DNA of 14,717 nucleotides from Bacteroidota bacterium (GCA_023391315.1 JAEWBD010000398.1:1-14717); one strand, 5' to 3'; counted from the stretch's first letter, positions 5,843-13,746 are shown. Notes: generated by a model not told the origin, from the sequence alone. Program-made: numbers and translations.

Positions 5843-7729
5843 TTAAATGTCTTCTTTTGAGAATTTTGACTGCATGAAATACTTCCCTTTAATCAAAAAC
5901 TTTTTCGTTCTTCTCTTTACAGAAATGGAGACCTGGTAATCATTCTCCTGTTTGTAATGATTGCTGTAAGCCTGCACTATATCGTTTGAAGTAATAACAC
6001 CTTTTACTTTTTTGTTATTGCCTTCTATTACCGCAACACATTGCATATCGTAATTAGCCATTACTTCAGAAACCGCGGCCAGGCTTTGCCGTTCCTGCAC
6101 AACCGGCAGCTTTTCTGAAATCAGGGTTTGAATGGAGTTTAAAGCAATGCTGTCATCGGCAGTAAATACCTTGCCGGTTTCCACATAGCCAATAAAGTTT
6201 TCTTTTTTATCAGTTATAATAAGAAAGCTGTCCTGAAAAGTATTGATATTATCCAGCAGCCACTGTTTAATATCGCCTATTTTGTTATCAATGCAAATAA
6301 GCACCGGCGCATCATCCATTACAGTTAATGCATTAATGGTTTGCAAAACGTCAGGCCTGTAAACATCGGGTGTGCGTATGCCGCGCCTTTGAATTTTTTC
6401 AGTCATTATACTTCCTTTCATCAGGAAGAAAGAAACAGAATAAGCGGCTGTGCATGCGCCAATCAATGGCAGCAATGCATGTGGCTGCGCCGTGGTTTCC
6501 ATCAAAAAAACAATAGACGTAAGTATAGCCCTTGATGCACCGGCAAACATGGCAGCCATGCCTATAAGTGCCGCCGTGGCAATATTTATTTCACTGCCGG
6601 GAAACACCTGTAATACCAATACGCCGATTAATGCCCCCGTTGCACCGCCAATGGTAAATAAGGGCGCCAGCGTTCCGCCCGAAGTGCCGCTGCTTAAAGC
6701 AACAGCCCACGAAATATACTTCAAAAAGCATAATATAAACAGCATGCTTAAAGGCAGCGAGCCGGTAAGCAGGTTTGTAATGTTTGAATAACCCACACCT
6801 AAAGTGGATGGTGCAAAATAACCGGTAATGCCCACTACAACTGCGCCAATAGCCGGCCACCACATCCAGTGTACGGGAATCTTTTCAAAATAATCTTCCA
6901 GCAGGTAAACCGATTTTGAAATGATGGCGGCAATAACACCTATTGCCAAACCCATAGCAACGTACGTAACCAATGCGATGCCTGAAGCTACCGGTATATC
7001 CGGCATTGCAAAAACCGGCGTGTTTCCAAAGCATACCAGGTGCACAGCCGCGCCGGTGGCGCAGGACAAAGCAACAGGTATTACAGATTTTGGGGAAAAT
7101 TCAAACAACAATAATTCTATGGCCAGCAAGGTAGCAGCCAGTGGGCTTCCGAAAATGGCAGCCATACCTGCACAGGCGCCGGCCGCCAGCATGATTTTTC
7201 TTTCGCTTGATGATATGCGCATGATCTGCCCGCTCACCGAACCAAATGCGCCACCTGTGGCTATAATGGGGCCTTCCGCGCCAAACGGGCCGCCTGTTCC
7301 AATAGAGATTGCTGCTGATATGGGTTTTAAAAAAGTAAGTTTTACCGGTATCTTGCTTTCACCGGTTATAATCTTTTCCATAGCCTCCGGTATGCCGTGG
7401 CCACGTATGGCAGAAGACCCGAACCTCGCCATAATGCCCACAATAACACTTCCGGCAATGGGTACCAGTATTACCATCCAGCCTAATGTATTATGCAGCG
7501 GTGTTGAAGGCTCAAAAGAGAACTTCCCGTAAAAAGATATGTTGGTAATAAAATCTATCAGCATTACGAGGCCTTTGGCTATAAAGCCGATGACCAATGC
7601 ATTTAAAATAGCCTGGAGGCTCAGTAAAAATACCCTTCCGGTAACAGGTTGCTCACTTTCAGGTATAGTCTCCGGCTTAAAGTTTTCATCCAATGTGGGT
7701 GATACCGGAATACTATTCGCTCGAATCAT
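5843..7729 (-). CDS. CLC-family chloride channel/transporter with C-terminal CBS pair
   Basis: CLC proteins are dimeric inner-membrane chloride channels or Cl-/H+ antiporters. From the ATG at 7729 the protein has 628 residues: an N-terminal cytoplasmic tail (1-30), the CLC membrane domain (about 35-450) and two CBS motifs (about 460-590). A TTG at 7750 is unlikely because the -7 promoter box overlaps it. Selectivity motifs are GHGIPE (110-115, His at the usual Ser site), GAEGP (150-154, with the gating glutamate Glu152), GGTLAP (351-356, Leu for the usual Phe) and Tyr430 at the central tyrosine site. In SPLAATLLAIELL (195-207) the position equal to the internal proton glutamate (E203 of E. 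coli ClcA) is Leu206. This suggests channel-like or unusual proton coupling. The gene is divergent from a Crp/Fnr regulator. Confidence 0.95.
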   Translation of the reverse strand: MIRANSIPVSPTLDENFKPETIPESEQPVTGRVFLLSLQAILNALVIGFIAKGLVMLIDFITNISFYGKFSFEPSTPLHNTLGWMVILVPIAGSVIVGIMARFGSSAIRGHGIPEAMEKIITGESKIPVKLTFLKPISAAISIGTGGPFGAEGPIIATGGAFGSVSGQIMRISSSERKIMLAAGACAGMAAIFGSPLAATLLAIELLLFEFSPKSVIPVALSCATGAAVHLVCFGNTPVFAMPDIPVASGIALVTYVAMGLAIGVIAAIISKSVYLLEDYFEKIPVHWMWWPAIGAVVVGITGYFAPSTLGVGYSNITNLLTGSLPLSMLFILCFLKYISWAVALSSGTSGGTLAPLFTIGGATGALIGVLVLQVFPGSEINIATAALIGMAAMFAGASRAILTSIVFLMETTAQPHALLPLIGACTAAYSVSFFLMKGSIMTEKIQRRGIRTPDVYRPDVLQTINALTVMDDAPVLICIDNKIGDIKQWLLDNINTFQDSFLIITDKKENFIGYVETGKVFTADDSIALNSIQTLISEKLPVVQERQSLAAVSEVMANYDMQCVAVIEGNNKKVKGVITSNDIVQAYSNHYKQENDYQVSISVKRRTKKFLIKGKYFMQSKFSKEDI

Positions 7730-7747
7730 TTTATAAATTAAAGGGTG

Positions 7748-7755
7748 CAAAAGTA
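7748..7755 (-). promoter_or_regulatory. Bacteroidota-type -7 promoter box for the CLC gene
   Basis: On the - strand the bases read TACTTTTG, then CACCC, matching TAnnTTTG of Bacteroidota sigma-A promoters. Transcription would start about 5-8 nt downstream, close to the ATG at 7729, giving a very short leader and ruling out the TTG at 7750. No clear -33 TTTG partner was found. Confidence 0.55.
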
Positions 7756-7813
7756 TATCATAAAATATATTTTTAGAAGCGATTTGCTAAATTTTATGAC
7801 AATTTAAATATCT

Positions 7814-7836
7814 TAAGCAATGTTTTTAATTGCTTA
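7814..7836. promoter_or_regulatory. Perfect 8-bp inverted repeat, candidate operator in the clc / Crp-Fnr intergenic region
   Basis: TAAGCAAT and ATTGCTTA are exact reverse complements separated by 7 nt (GTTTTTA), centred about 44 bp upstream of the regulator start. The two-fold symmetry suits a dimeric Crp/Fnr protein, so it could be an autoregulatory or clc-controlling site. The half-sites do not match classical FNR (TTGAT) or CRP (TGTGA) boxes. An 8-bp palindrome AGCCGGCT (7836-7843) abuts it. Confidence 0.4.
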
Positions 7837-7868
7837 GCCGGCTTAAAAATTTTATTTATTATTGAGCC

Positions 7869-8558
7869 ATGAATGGCAGGAATAATAATGATTGCAACCC
7901 CGAAATCTGCTTTCTGTGCAAACATTGCTTAAAAGAATGGGTACCCTCCATAGAACAGTTTAAAACAACGGTGCGGCTTAAAAAAGGCGAGCAATTGTTT
8001 AAGGAAGGCGATGCCGTAAAAGGTATATTCTTTTTAAAACAGGGCAAATTAAAGGTGCATAAATCATGGGAAGAAGACAGGCAAATGGTCATACGTTTTG
8101 CAAAAACCGGGGATGTGATAGGCCATCGCGGTTTGGGCAGCGATACCATCTATCCTGTTTCTGCAACTGCGCTGGAGAATATAACCGCCTGTTTTATAGA
8201 GCGTAGTTTCTTTCTCCGTTCCATACAGGTAAACCCTGAATTTGCCCTGCAGTTAATGATGTTTTATTCTGATGAACTGCAGGATGCTGAAAAACGGATA
8301 CGCGACCTTGCCCTGATGGATGTGCGGGGCCGCATTGCCGATACATTTTTAATGCTGCAAAATAAATTCGGCACAGATGAAGAAGGTTATATTGATGTAG
8401 TGCTCACCCGGCAGGATATAGCTTCTTTTGCGGGCACCATTTATGAAACATTTTTCAGGATAGCCAATGAATTTGCCAAACAAAAAATCATTCGTTATTC
8501 GGGCAAGAGAGTGAAAATACTTAAGCCCTCAAAACTTGAGGTATATTCAAAAATTTAG
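7869..8558 (+). CDS. Crp/Fnr-family transcriptional regulator with FNR-like cysteine set
   Basis: The 229-residue protein has a cyclic-nucleotide-binding-type beta-roll (about 30-115), a long dimer helix (about 125-155) and a C-terminal winged HTH (about 150-218; LTRQDIASFAGTIYETFFR at 179-197). The N-terminus carries Cys9, Cys14, Cys17 and Cys20 (CNPEICFLCKHC). A further cysteine, Cys108, follows ALENITA, at the place where E. coli FNR has its ligand Cys122 (ALETSMVC). Three N-terminal cysteines plus one in the roll are the [4Fe-4S] ligand set of FNR, so oxygen or NO sensing is plausible. The recognition helix has E-T-F-F-R where FNR has E-x-x-S-R. It is divergent from the CLC gene and overlaps the convergent 394-residue gene by 4 bp at the stop codons. 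Family is certain; cluster binding and targets are inference. Confidence 0.94.
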   Translation: MNGRNNNDCNPEICFLCKHCLKEWVPSIEQFKTTVRLKKGEQLFKEGDAVKGIFFLKQGKLKVHKSWEEDRQMVIRFAKTGDVIGHRGLGSDTIYPVSATALENITACFIERSFFLRSIQVNPEFALQLMMFYSDELQDAEKRIRDLALMDVRGRIADTFLMLQNKFGTDEEGYIDVVLTRQDIASFAGTIYETFFRIANEFAKQKIIRYSGKRVKILKPSKLEVYSKI

Positions 8559-9739
8559 GATGAGTGCGTATTTGCAGCAATAATTTCTCTTAAGCCGTCT
8601 TCTAATCGTTTAAGGCTTTCGTTGGTTTCATAATCTTTCACACCATGTCTTACAGATCTTTGAATGACCATGCATAATAAATTATCTTCAGAAAAACAAA
8701 GCCAGGCAAAGCTTGAAGAAGTATTACTCTCAGCCTTCCCTTTTAATATGTTTAATATATCCAGATCATTGAATTCAGTTAAATAAACATATAGGTCTTG
8801 CTCACCATTATTTACATCTAAGCTTTCTTTTAATGTTGCTCTTATAAATGCACATCCATTAGCTTTAGCATTAAGTCGTTCAATATTTTTATCATTTCTC
8901 GCCCCAAACCAAATCGCGTCTATATCAGAACCTACAACTATTTCTCCATTTTCATATTTATCTTTTGAGAGATAATCAGAAATTTCAAACAACATTTTTA
9001 CAATATCTTTCTTTGGGCTATATTTCTTTAAATAAGTATGTACAAAGCCGCTTCCATAAGGTGTTTGTACTTCCATATAACCATCTGGCCCTTTAACATT
9101 TTTGCTTTTCAATGCTCGTCCAAAAAAATTCTTGATCAAACCTGCCGTCGTTTGTTCAGCGCGTTGCATAGTTTCTTCATAAATTTCTTTATTGTTTGCA
9201 TTAAATTTTTTCAATCCATAGTTTAAAAAACTTAATACAACCCAAACATCCCTGAAATCGCATCTTTCAGTTTCAATCATAGATACCGCAGTAAATCCAT
9301 TATTTATATAGCCCGTTTCTTTGTTCCTGATCGCAAAAACGGTTGCCCTTTTTATAAATTCAATTAAAGTATAAATATCTTCCTGGCTAAGTGAGTTGCG
9401 TATTTCGGTCCTTATACTTTCATCACCATTTATAAACTTTTTACACAAGTTTATTATAGTTAAGTCTAACTCATTTTTTACAGGATTTATTAAGCTTTGT
9501 TCGTCCTTCCAATTTCTATAGCTAAGGCCATGCAGAGGCGATTCTTTAAAATTTCCCGTTACTATTCTTTGTTTTTCTTTTTCATCTGCGGCAGCAATTT
9601 CACGTCCCAATATTGTAACTCGTGGCTGATTTCTATTTTTTCTATATAAGAAAATAATAATTCTTACTATAATAACAATTGCAGCAATAATGAGATATTT
9701 CATAAGCAAAAAGGGGTTGATTTTATTTGCAACATACAT
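8555..9739 (-). CDS. Unrecognised membrane-anchored protein, 394 residues
   Basis: I do not recognise a family here. The protein has one N-terminal membrane helix (about 14-32, KYLIIAAIVIIVRIIIFLY), followed at once by a basic stretch (RKNRNQPR). By the positive-inside rule this puts the large C-terminal part in the cytoplasm. The rest is mixed alpha/beta and hydrophilic, without repeats, cysteine clusters or enzyme motifs that I can name. The start is the ATG at 9739; an ATG at 9703 immediately before the helix is an alternative. The DNA looks AT-richer than the neighbouring genes by eye, which may indicate different ancestry. Its stop overlaps that of the Crp/Fnr gene (8555-8558), so antisense interference between the two transcripts is possible. 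Confidence 0.8.
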   Translation of the reverse strand: MYVANKINPFLLMKYLIIAAIVIIVRIIIFLYRKNRNQPRVTILGREIAAADEKEKQRIVTGNFKESPLHGLSYRNWKDEQSLINPVKNELDLTIINLCKKFINGDESIRTEIRNSLSQEDIYTLIEFIKRATVFAIRNKETGYINNGFTAVSMIETERCDFRDVWVVLSFLNYGLKKFNANNKEIYEETMQRAEQTTAGLIKNFFGRALKSKNVKGPDGYMEVQTPYGSGFVHTYLKKYSPKKDIVKMLFEISDYLSKDKYENGEIVVGSDIDAIWFGARNDKNIERLNAKANGCAFIRATLKESLDVNNGEQDLYVYLTEFNDLDILNILKGKAESNTSSSFAWLCFSEDNLLCMVIQRSVRHGVKDYETNESLKRLEDGLREIIAANTHSS

Positions 9740-9772
9740 CTTAATTTGCCTAACCCGGGAAAATCAGCGTTG

Positions 9773-9780
9773 CAAATTTA
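9773..9780 (-). promoter_or_regulatory. Bacteroidota-type -7 box upstream of the 394-residue gene
   Basis: The - strand reads TAAATTTG followed by CAACG, matching TAnnTTTG. A start about 7 nt downstream gives a leader of roughly 25-30 nt before the ATG at 9739, supporting that start over 9703. No convincing -33 element was seen. Confidence 0.45.
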
Positions 9781-9913
9781 AAAGACAACCATGCTTTACA
9801 TCACATCATTCAAAAATTTAAAAGCTGTTGAAATTTTTTCGCCCGGAGAATACAGAGCCAACAGAAGTATTGTATTACTCTGTTCACTCCTTTGCTCTGT
9901 GCGAAAAAGCTGT

Positions 9914-10600
9914 TCATTGCAGAATTAACCGGCCAAGATACTGGCCCGATTCATCTTCCTCCAATACTTCCATTGTAAAGCCGCACTGCGAAGCGATTGA
10001 TTGCATGGTTGACTGATCCACATACAACCATTTAAACCAATCGGAGATTTTGCCGCGATATTCATAGCGGTAATCGATCTCACCATAATAATGCAGAGGG
10101 CTTTCTTTTTCTACAAAAAGGTATTTTATATCTGATGAATCAAATAATATATGGCCGCCCGGTTTCAGTAATTGTTTGAGATGATGCAGTAATATTTGCA
10201 GTCCATCCAGTGTTCCGGCAAGCCCGATGCCGTTCATTAAAAAAAGCAAGGTATCAAACTGCTTTTCCTGCCAGGAAAAAATATCTGCCTGCACCACTTT
10301 CTTTATACCACGTTGCTTCATTACCCAAACCGCTCCTGCTGAAATATCCATTGCCATAACATGATGGTTTCTTTGCTGTAATATTAAACTATGACATCCC
10401 GCAGCAGCACCCACATCCAGTATATCACCCGTGCAGCCTTCCAGCGTCAGCAACTCCAGCTGCGACATTTCTTTCCCGCTCCTGAAATAAATATCTACAG
10501 GCATTGCTTCTTTCCTGCCATAGGTATTATGAATCCAAAGTTTATAGCGGTAATCACCTTGCTGGTAATCTTTCAATGCTTCGCCCAAAACATCCTGCAT
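9914..10600 (-). CDS. Class I SAM-dependent methyltransferase, substrate unknown
   Basis: The 228-residue Rossmann-fold methyltransferase has motif I ILDVGAAAGCHS (60-71), the acidic residue Asp85 in MAMDIS, QADIF (104-108) and LLKPGGHIL (144-152) before the typical fifth strand. The N-terminal HNTYGRKEAMPVDIYFR (25-41) and FLMNGIGLAGTLDG (120-133) read like a Bacteroidota clade annotated only as class I methyltransferase. The ATG at 10600 is preferred; the frame extends to a TTG at 10618. The start faces pncB with 62 bp between, so the two may share a promoter region. No substrate motif is visible. Small-molecule methylation is a guess, and it is too distinct from EgtD to be a second histidine methyltransferase. 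Confidence 0.88.
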   Translation of the reverse strand: MQDVLGEALKDYQQGDYRYKLWIHNTYGRKEAMPVDIYFRSGKEMSQLELLTLEGCTGDILDVGAAAGCHSLILQQRNHHVMAMDISAGAVWVMKQRGIKKVVQADIFSWQEKQFDTLLFLMNGIGLAGTLDGLQILLHHLKQLLKPGGHILFDSSDIKYLFVEKESPLHYYGEIDYRYEYRGKISDWFKWLYVDQSTMQSIASQCGFTMEVLEEDESGQYLGRLILQ

Positions 10601-10662
10601 AATAAATGTTATTTTCAAATTCCGGTTACAAATTTCAGTACATAAATTGCTTTGAAATTGCC

Positions 10663-11841
10663 ATGCAGAAATTTTATTTATCCTCTTTACTCGACAACGA
10701 TTTTTACAAGTTCACCATGCAGTTTGCGGTGGTACGGTTATTTTCCCGGGCCAAGGCGAAATATCATTTCATCAACCGCGGAAAACATAGTTTCCCTTTT
10801 GGTTTTGCAGCAGCATTGCAGCAGTCGGTAAATGCTATGGACGATTTAAAGCTCACCAAAGAAGAGCGGCAGTTTCTTGCTGCCACATGCCCCTACCTTC
10901 CGCCTACTTATCTTGATTTTCTGGAAGGCTACCGCTATAACGCAAACGAAGTGCAGATACAGCAAAGCGGCGGTGAATTATCGGTCGCCGTGGAAGGATA
11001 TTGGTACCGTACCATTTTATGGGAAGTGCCTTTGCTATGCATGATAAGTGAATTGTATTACAGGCTGAATAATATGCAGCGCATAAGCGATGAAGAAGTA
11101 TATGCCGTTACAAAAGAAAAGATAGAACGCTACAATGCACTCGGAATAACCATTGCGGAATTCGGCACACGCCGCAGGCATTCGTATGATGTGCATAAAA
11201 TAGTTATGCGTGCGCTGGAAGAAAATGGCGGCGCTTGTTTTGTGGGCACCAGCAATGTGCATTTTGCGCAGCTTTACAACACAAAACCCATTGGCACACA
11301 TGCGCATGAATGGTTTATGTTTCATGCAGCAAAATATGGTTATAAAATGGCCAATTCAATGGCGTTGGAACATTGGACGGGAACCTATCGCGGCGATTTG
11401 GGTATTGCCTTATCCGATACATTCACCACAAAAGCTTTCTTTCAGCAATTCGATAAAAAGTTTGCCAAACTGTTTGATGGCATCCGCCATGACAGCGGAG
11501 ACCCGATTGATTTTGCTGCAGCCACCATTGCCCATTATAAAAGCCTTGGCATCAACCCACTCTCAAAAACTATTATATTTTCTGATGCGTTGAATTTTGA
11601 AAAGGTAAAACGCATTGCGGCTTTTGCTAAAGATAAAATAGGCATATCGTTTGGCATTGGTACCAATTTTACAAACGATGTGGGCTTACCACCCATGAAT
11701 ATTGTAATGAAACTTACGGAAGCTTACCCCGAATGCGGGCCATGGACAAACGTGGTAAAGTTATCCGACGAAAAAGAAAAATACACCGGCGACGCCGGCA
11801 GCATTGCACTTGCCAAAACCATATTGCAGATTGAAGATTAA
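10663..11841 (+). CDS. pncB: Nicotinate phosphoribosyltransferase
   Basis: PncB makes nicotinate mononucleotide from nicotinate and PRPP with ATP hydrolysis, the entry of the Preiss-Handler NAD salvage route in the cytoplasm. From the ATG at 10663 the protein has 392 residues (E. coli about 400) and begins with the family signature SLLDNDFYKFTMQ (7-19). Other hallmarks are EFGTRRRHSYD (166-176), GTSNVHFA (195-202), GTHAHEW (211-217) with His215 at the autophosphorylated histidine site, RHDSGDP and the phosphate loop FGIGTNFTND. An upstream in-frame start (10606) would add 19 residues without family similarity. It is divergent from the methyltransferase gene and followed 78 bp later by the MFS gene on the same strand. 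No terminator lies between them, so they may be cotranscribed. Confidence 0.97.
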   Translation: MQKFYLSSLLDNDFYKFTMQFAVVRLFSRAKAKYHFINRGKHSFPFGFAAALQQSVNAMDDLKLTKEERQFLAATCPYLPPTYLDFLEGYRYNANEVQIQQSGGELSVAVEGYWYRTILWEVPLLCMISELYYRLNNMQRISDEEVYAVTKEKIERYNALGITIAEFGTRRRHSYDVHKIVMRALEENGGACFVGTSNVHFAQLYNTKPIGTHAHEWFMFHAAKYGYKMANSMALEHWTGTYRGDLGIALSDTFTTKAFFQQFDKKFAKLFDGIRHDSGDPIDFAAATIAHYKSLGINPLSKTIIFSDALNFEKVKRIAAFAKDKIGISFGIGTNFTNDVGLPPMNIVMKLTEAYPECGPWTNVVKLSDEKEKYTGDAGSIALAKTILQIED

Positions 11842-11889
11842 GAAAACCATTGCAGGCGGCGGGCTACATTCATAGTTTAAAAATTTTCT

Positions 11890-11899
11890 TACACCTTTG
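11890..11899 (+). promoter_or_regulatory. Possible -7 box for the MFS transporter gene
   Basis: TACACCTTTG followed by CAC lies 20 bp before the ATG at 11920. It resembles TAnnTTTG(CA), but the TA is two bases too far, so the match is partial (CACCTTTG). No -33 partner was recognised. If active, the MFS gene would have its own promoter despite being close behind pncB. Confidence 0.3.
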
Positions 11900-11919
11900 C
11901 ACAGCAAACCGGAAACACA

Positions 11920-13158
11920 ATGGCTAACGACAGAAAGGCAGCAGTAGGATTTATTTTTATTACCTTATTAATCGATACTATGAGCTGGGGGCTTATCATT
12001 CCCGTACTGCCCGAACTCATAGCTGAACTGAAACATATTTCCATCAACGAAGCAAGTGCTTACGGCGGCCTTTTATTATCTACTTATGCCATCATACAAT
12101 TCATGTTTTCCCCGGTAATCGGCAATTTAAGCGACCGGTATGGCCGCAGGCCTGTGCTCCTATCCTCTTTATTGGGCTTTGGCATAGACTATATTATTCT
12201 TGCACTGGCGCCCACATTCGGCTGGCTGTTTCTTGGGCGTGTGATTGCCGGCATTACCGGCGCCAGCTTTACAACAGGCTCCGCTTACATTGCCGATGTA
12301 AGCACACCGGAAACAAGAGCAAAAAATTTTGGATTAATAGGCGCCGCCTTCGGGTTAGGTTTTATTATCGGCCCTGCATTAGGTGGTTTATTATCAGGCT
12401 GGGGCATCAGGGCGCCTTTCTTCGCGGCAGCAGGGTTATGTTTATTAAATACACTGTATGGCTATTTCGTATTACCCGAGTCATTAAGCAAAGAACATCG
12501 CCGCCCCTTTGACTGGAAAAAAGCCAACCCTTTTGGTTCTTTGCAGTTTTTGAGAAAAACGCCGGCTATCAGCGGGCTCGCTTTTGGTTTTTTTCTCATC
12601 TATATGGCCGCACAGTCTGTTCAGGGCAACTGGAGTTTTTTTACCATGTACCGTTTTAACTGGACGCCTGGTCTCGTAGGCGTTTCCCTTGCCGTAGTGG
12701 GCGTGCTGGTGGGCGCTGTACAGGTAGGCTTAACCCGCGTGCTGAACCCGAAAATCGGCGATGCCAAAAGCATTTATTTCGGGTTAACATTATATACCAT
12801 CGGGTTGGTATTATTCGCCTTCGCCACCTCCACCTGGATGATGTTTGTCTTCCTCGTTCCTTATTGCCTTGGTGGCGTTGCCGGGCCTTCGCTGCAGGCA
12901 ACACTGGCAGGGCATGTGCCACCTAACCAGCAGGGAGAATTACAGGGTGCTTTAACGGGCCTGATGAGCCTTACCACGGTGCTCGGGCCTTTGCTGATGA
13001 ATAACCTGTTTACTTTCTTTACCAGCCCGAAAGCACCGTTCCTATTCCCCGGCGTGTCGTTTTTACTGGGCGCTGTGTTTATGCTGTTCAGCCTTATAAT
13101 TATATGGTTTGTTTTAAGCAGGGAAAAAAGGCTGGCGGTAGAAAGGGTTAAACATTGA
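11920..13158 (+). CDS. MFS transporter, TCR/Tet (DHA1) type
   Basis: This is a 412-residue inner-membrane secondary transporter with about 12 helices. Motif A is GNLSDRYGRRP (68-78). The stretch RVIAGITGASFTTGSAYIADV (107-127) is typical of the TetA-like TCR/Tet group, and GPALGGLLSG (151-160) resembles the antiporter motif C. A hydrophilic central loop at about 185-205 separates the two six-helix halves, and the C-terminus is short and basic. The group exchanges a drug or metabolite for protons. Chromosomal Bacteroidota members are common, and similarity to TetA alone does not establish tetracycline resistance. Being downstream of pncB, a nicotinate-related substrate is conceivable, but nothing in the sequence shows it. 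Confidence 0.93.
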   Translation: MANDRKAAVGFIFITLLIDTMSWGLIIPVLPELIAELKHISINEASAYGGLLLSTYAIIQFMFSPVIGNLSDRYGRRPVLLSSLLGFGIDYIILALAPTFGWLFLGRVIAGITGASFTTGSAYIADVSTPETRAKNFGLIGAAFGLGFIIGPALGGLLSGWGIRAPFFAAAGLCLLNTLYGYFVLPESLSKEHRRPFDWKKANPFGSLQFLRKTPAISGLAFGFFLIYMAAQSVQGNWSFFTMYRFNWTPGLVGVSLAVVGVLVGAVQVGLTRVLNPKIGDAKSIYFGLTLYTIGLVLFAFATSTWMMFVFLVPYCLGGVAGPSLQATLAGHVPPNQQGELQGALTGLMSLTTVLGPLLMNNLFTFFTSPKAPFLFPGVSFLLGAVFMLFSLIIIWFVLSREKRLAVERVKH

Positions 13159-13171
13159 TGTGGCAAGCAGG

Positions 13172-13190
13172 TTTCCGCTTCCGCGGGAAA
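13172..13190. repeat. Small imperfect hairpin after the MFS gene
   Basis: TTTCCGC TTCC GCGGGAAA can form a 7-bp stem with one bulged G and a TTCC loop, 13 bp after the MFS stop. It has no T-run, so it is a weak terminator candidate at best. It may be a companion of the palindrome at 13256-13276. Confidence 0.35.
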
Positions 13191-13255
13191 GACGTGTATG
13201 AGCGTGATAAAAATTTACATTGAAGAGCAGGTATAGGTGTACACACTGGCACGTC

Positions 13256-13276
13256 ATGCCCAATTCAATTGGGCAT
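13256..13276. repeat. Perfect 21-bp palindrome, REP-like
   Basis: ATGCCCAATT and AATTGGGCAT are exact reverse complements around a single C. The flanks (CGTC before, CTGC after) give the GTCATGCC...GGCATCTGC layout I associate with dispersed intergenic REP-like elements in Bacteroidota (recall, unverified). It lies between convergent genes, a usual place for such repeats. Confidence 0.6.
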
Positions 13277-13332
13277 CTGCACTCAACATAATAGTTCAAT
13301 TTCCAAACAACACAGTGCCTTAATACTTAAAC

Positions 13333-13362
13333 AAAAGCCGCTTCCTTTCAGAAGCGGCTTTT
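13333..13362. terminator. Bidirectional Rho-independent terminator
   Basis: AAAAGCCGCTTC and GAAGCGGCTTTT form a perfect 12-bp stem around CTTTCA. A T-run follows on both strands (CTTTTTAT on +, CTTTTGTTT on -). It lies 5 bp beyond the stop of the - strand BON-LysM gene and should end that operon. It can also stop + strand readthrough from the MFS gene. Confidence 0.9.
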
Positions 13363-13367
13363 TATAG

Positions 13368-13736
13368 CTAACGTGGAATCTTCAGCTTCCAGCCCGGTTG
13401 AATCAAATCCGGGTTTGAAATAACATCCTTATTCGCTTCATAAATCTTTTGCCAGCTTACGCCAAACTGCTTACCGATTTTGGTGAGGTTATCACCCGCC
13501 TGCACTTCATATTCTGTTGCTGCACCTTCAGCGGTTGTAATATTTAACACCAGGTCACCGGCGCGGTAATCAGGATCAATTTTATTATAGATATCCCACA
13601 GTTGTTTTTTTACCTCTTCTGAGGGCGCCTGCCCGTCTATGTACAGAACATTATCCTGTTCGCGTACCTGGAGGCCGGTTACGCCCGCTGTTTGAGCGGC
13701 TGTAACCAGTTCATTATATTTATCCTGTAGTGCCAT
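13368..13736 (-). CDS. BON-LysM domain protein (Kbp/YgaU-like)
   Basis: From the ATG at 13736 the protein has 122 residues with no signal peptide or membrane segment. Residues about 5-67 form a BON-like domain (GLQVREQDNVLYIDGQAPSE). Residues about 76-121 are a LysM domain (YEVQAGDNLTKIGKQFGVS...IQPGWKLKIP). The same two-domain order and similar size occur in E. coli Kbp/YgaU (about 149 residues), a cytosolic potassium-binding protein, so a similar role is possible. A TTG at 13754 would overlap the upstream stop codon and is less likely. It starts 10 bp after the BON lipoprotein stop and ends at a strong terminator, so it is the last gene of a two-gene operon. Potassium binding is inference from architecture. 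Confidence 0.9.
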   Translation of the reverse strand: MALQDKYNELVTAAQTAGVTGLQVREQDNVLYIDGQAPSEEVKKQLWDIYNKIDPDYRAGDLVLNITTAEGAATEYEVQAGDNLTKIGKQFGVSWQKIYEANKDVISNPDLIQPGWKLKIPR

Positions 13737-13746
13737 GGTGTTGGTT

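Noticed and set aside
6921..7532. 203-codon + strand ORF opposite the CLC gene, and the other long opposite-strand ORFs there
   Set aside because: Shadow frames; the - strand frame carries clear CLC motifs.
9790..9925. 46-codon + strand ORF between the 394-residue gene and the methyltransferase
   Set aside because: No homology-like pattern and it overlaps the methyltransferase 3' end; the 174-bp spacer otherwise shows only a weak imperfect inverted repeat (AACAGAAGTA / TACTCTGTT).
11920..13158. Calling the MFS protein a tetracycline resistance gene
   Set aside because: Only group-level motifs are present; TCR/Tet-type MFS proteins have many substrates.
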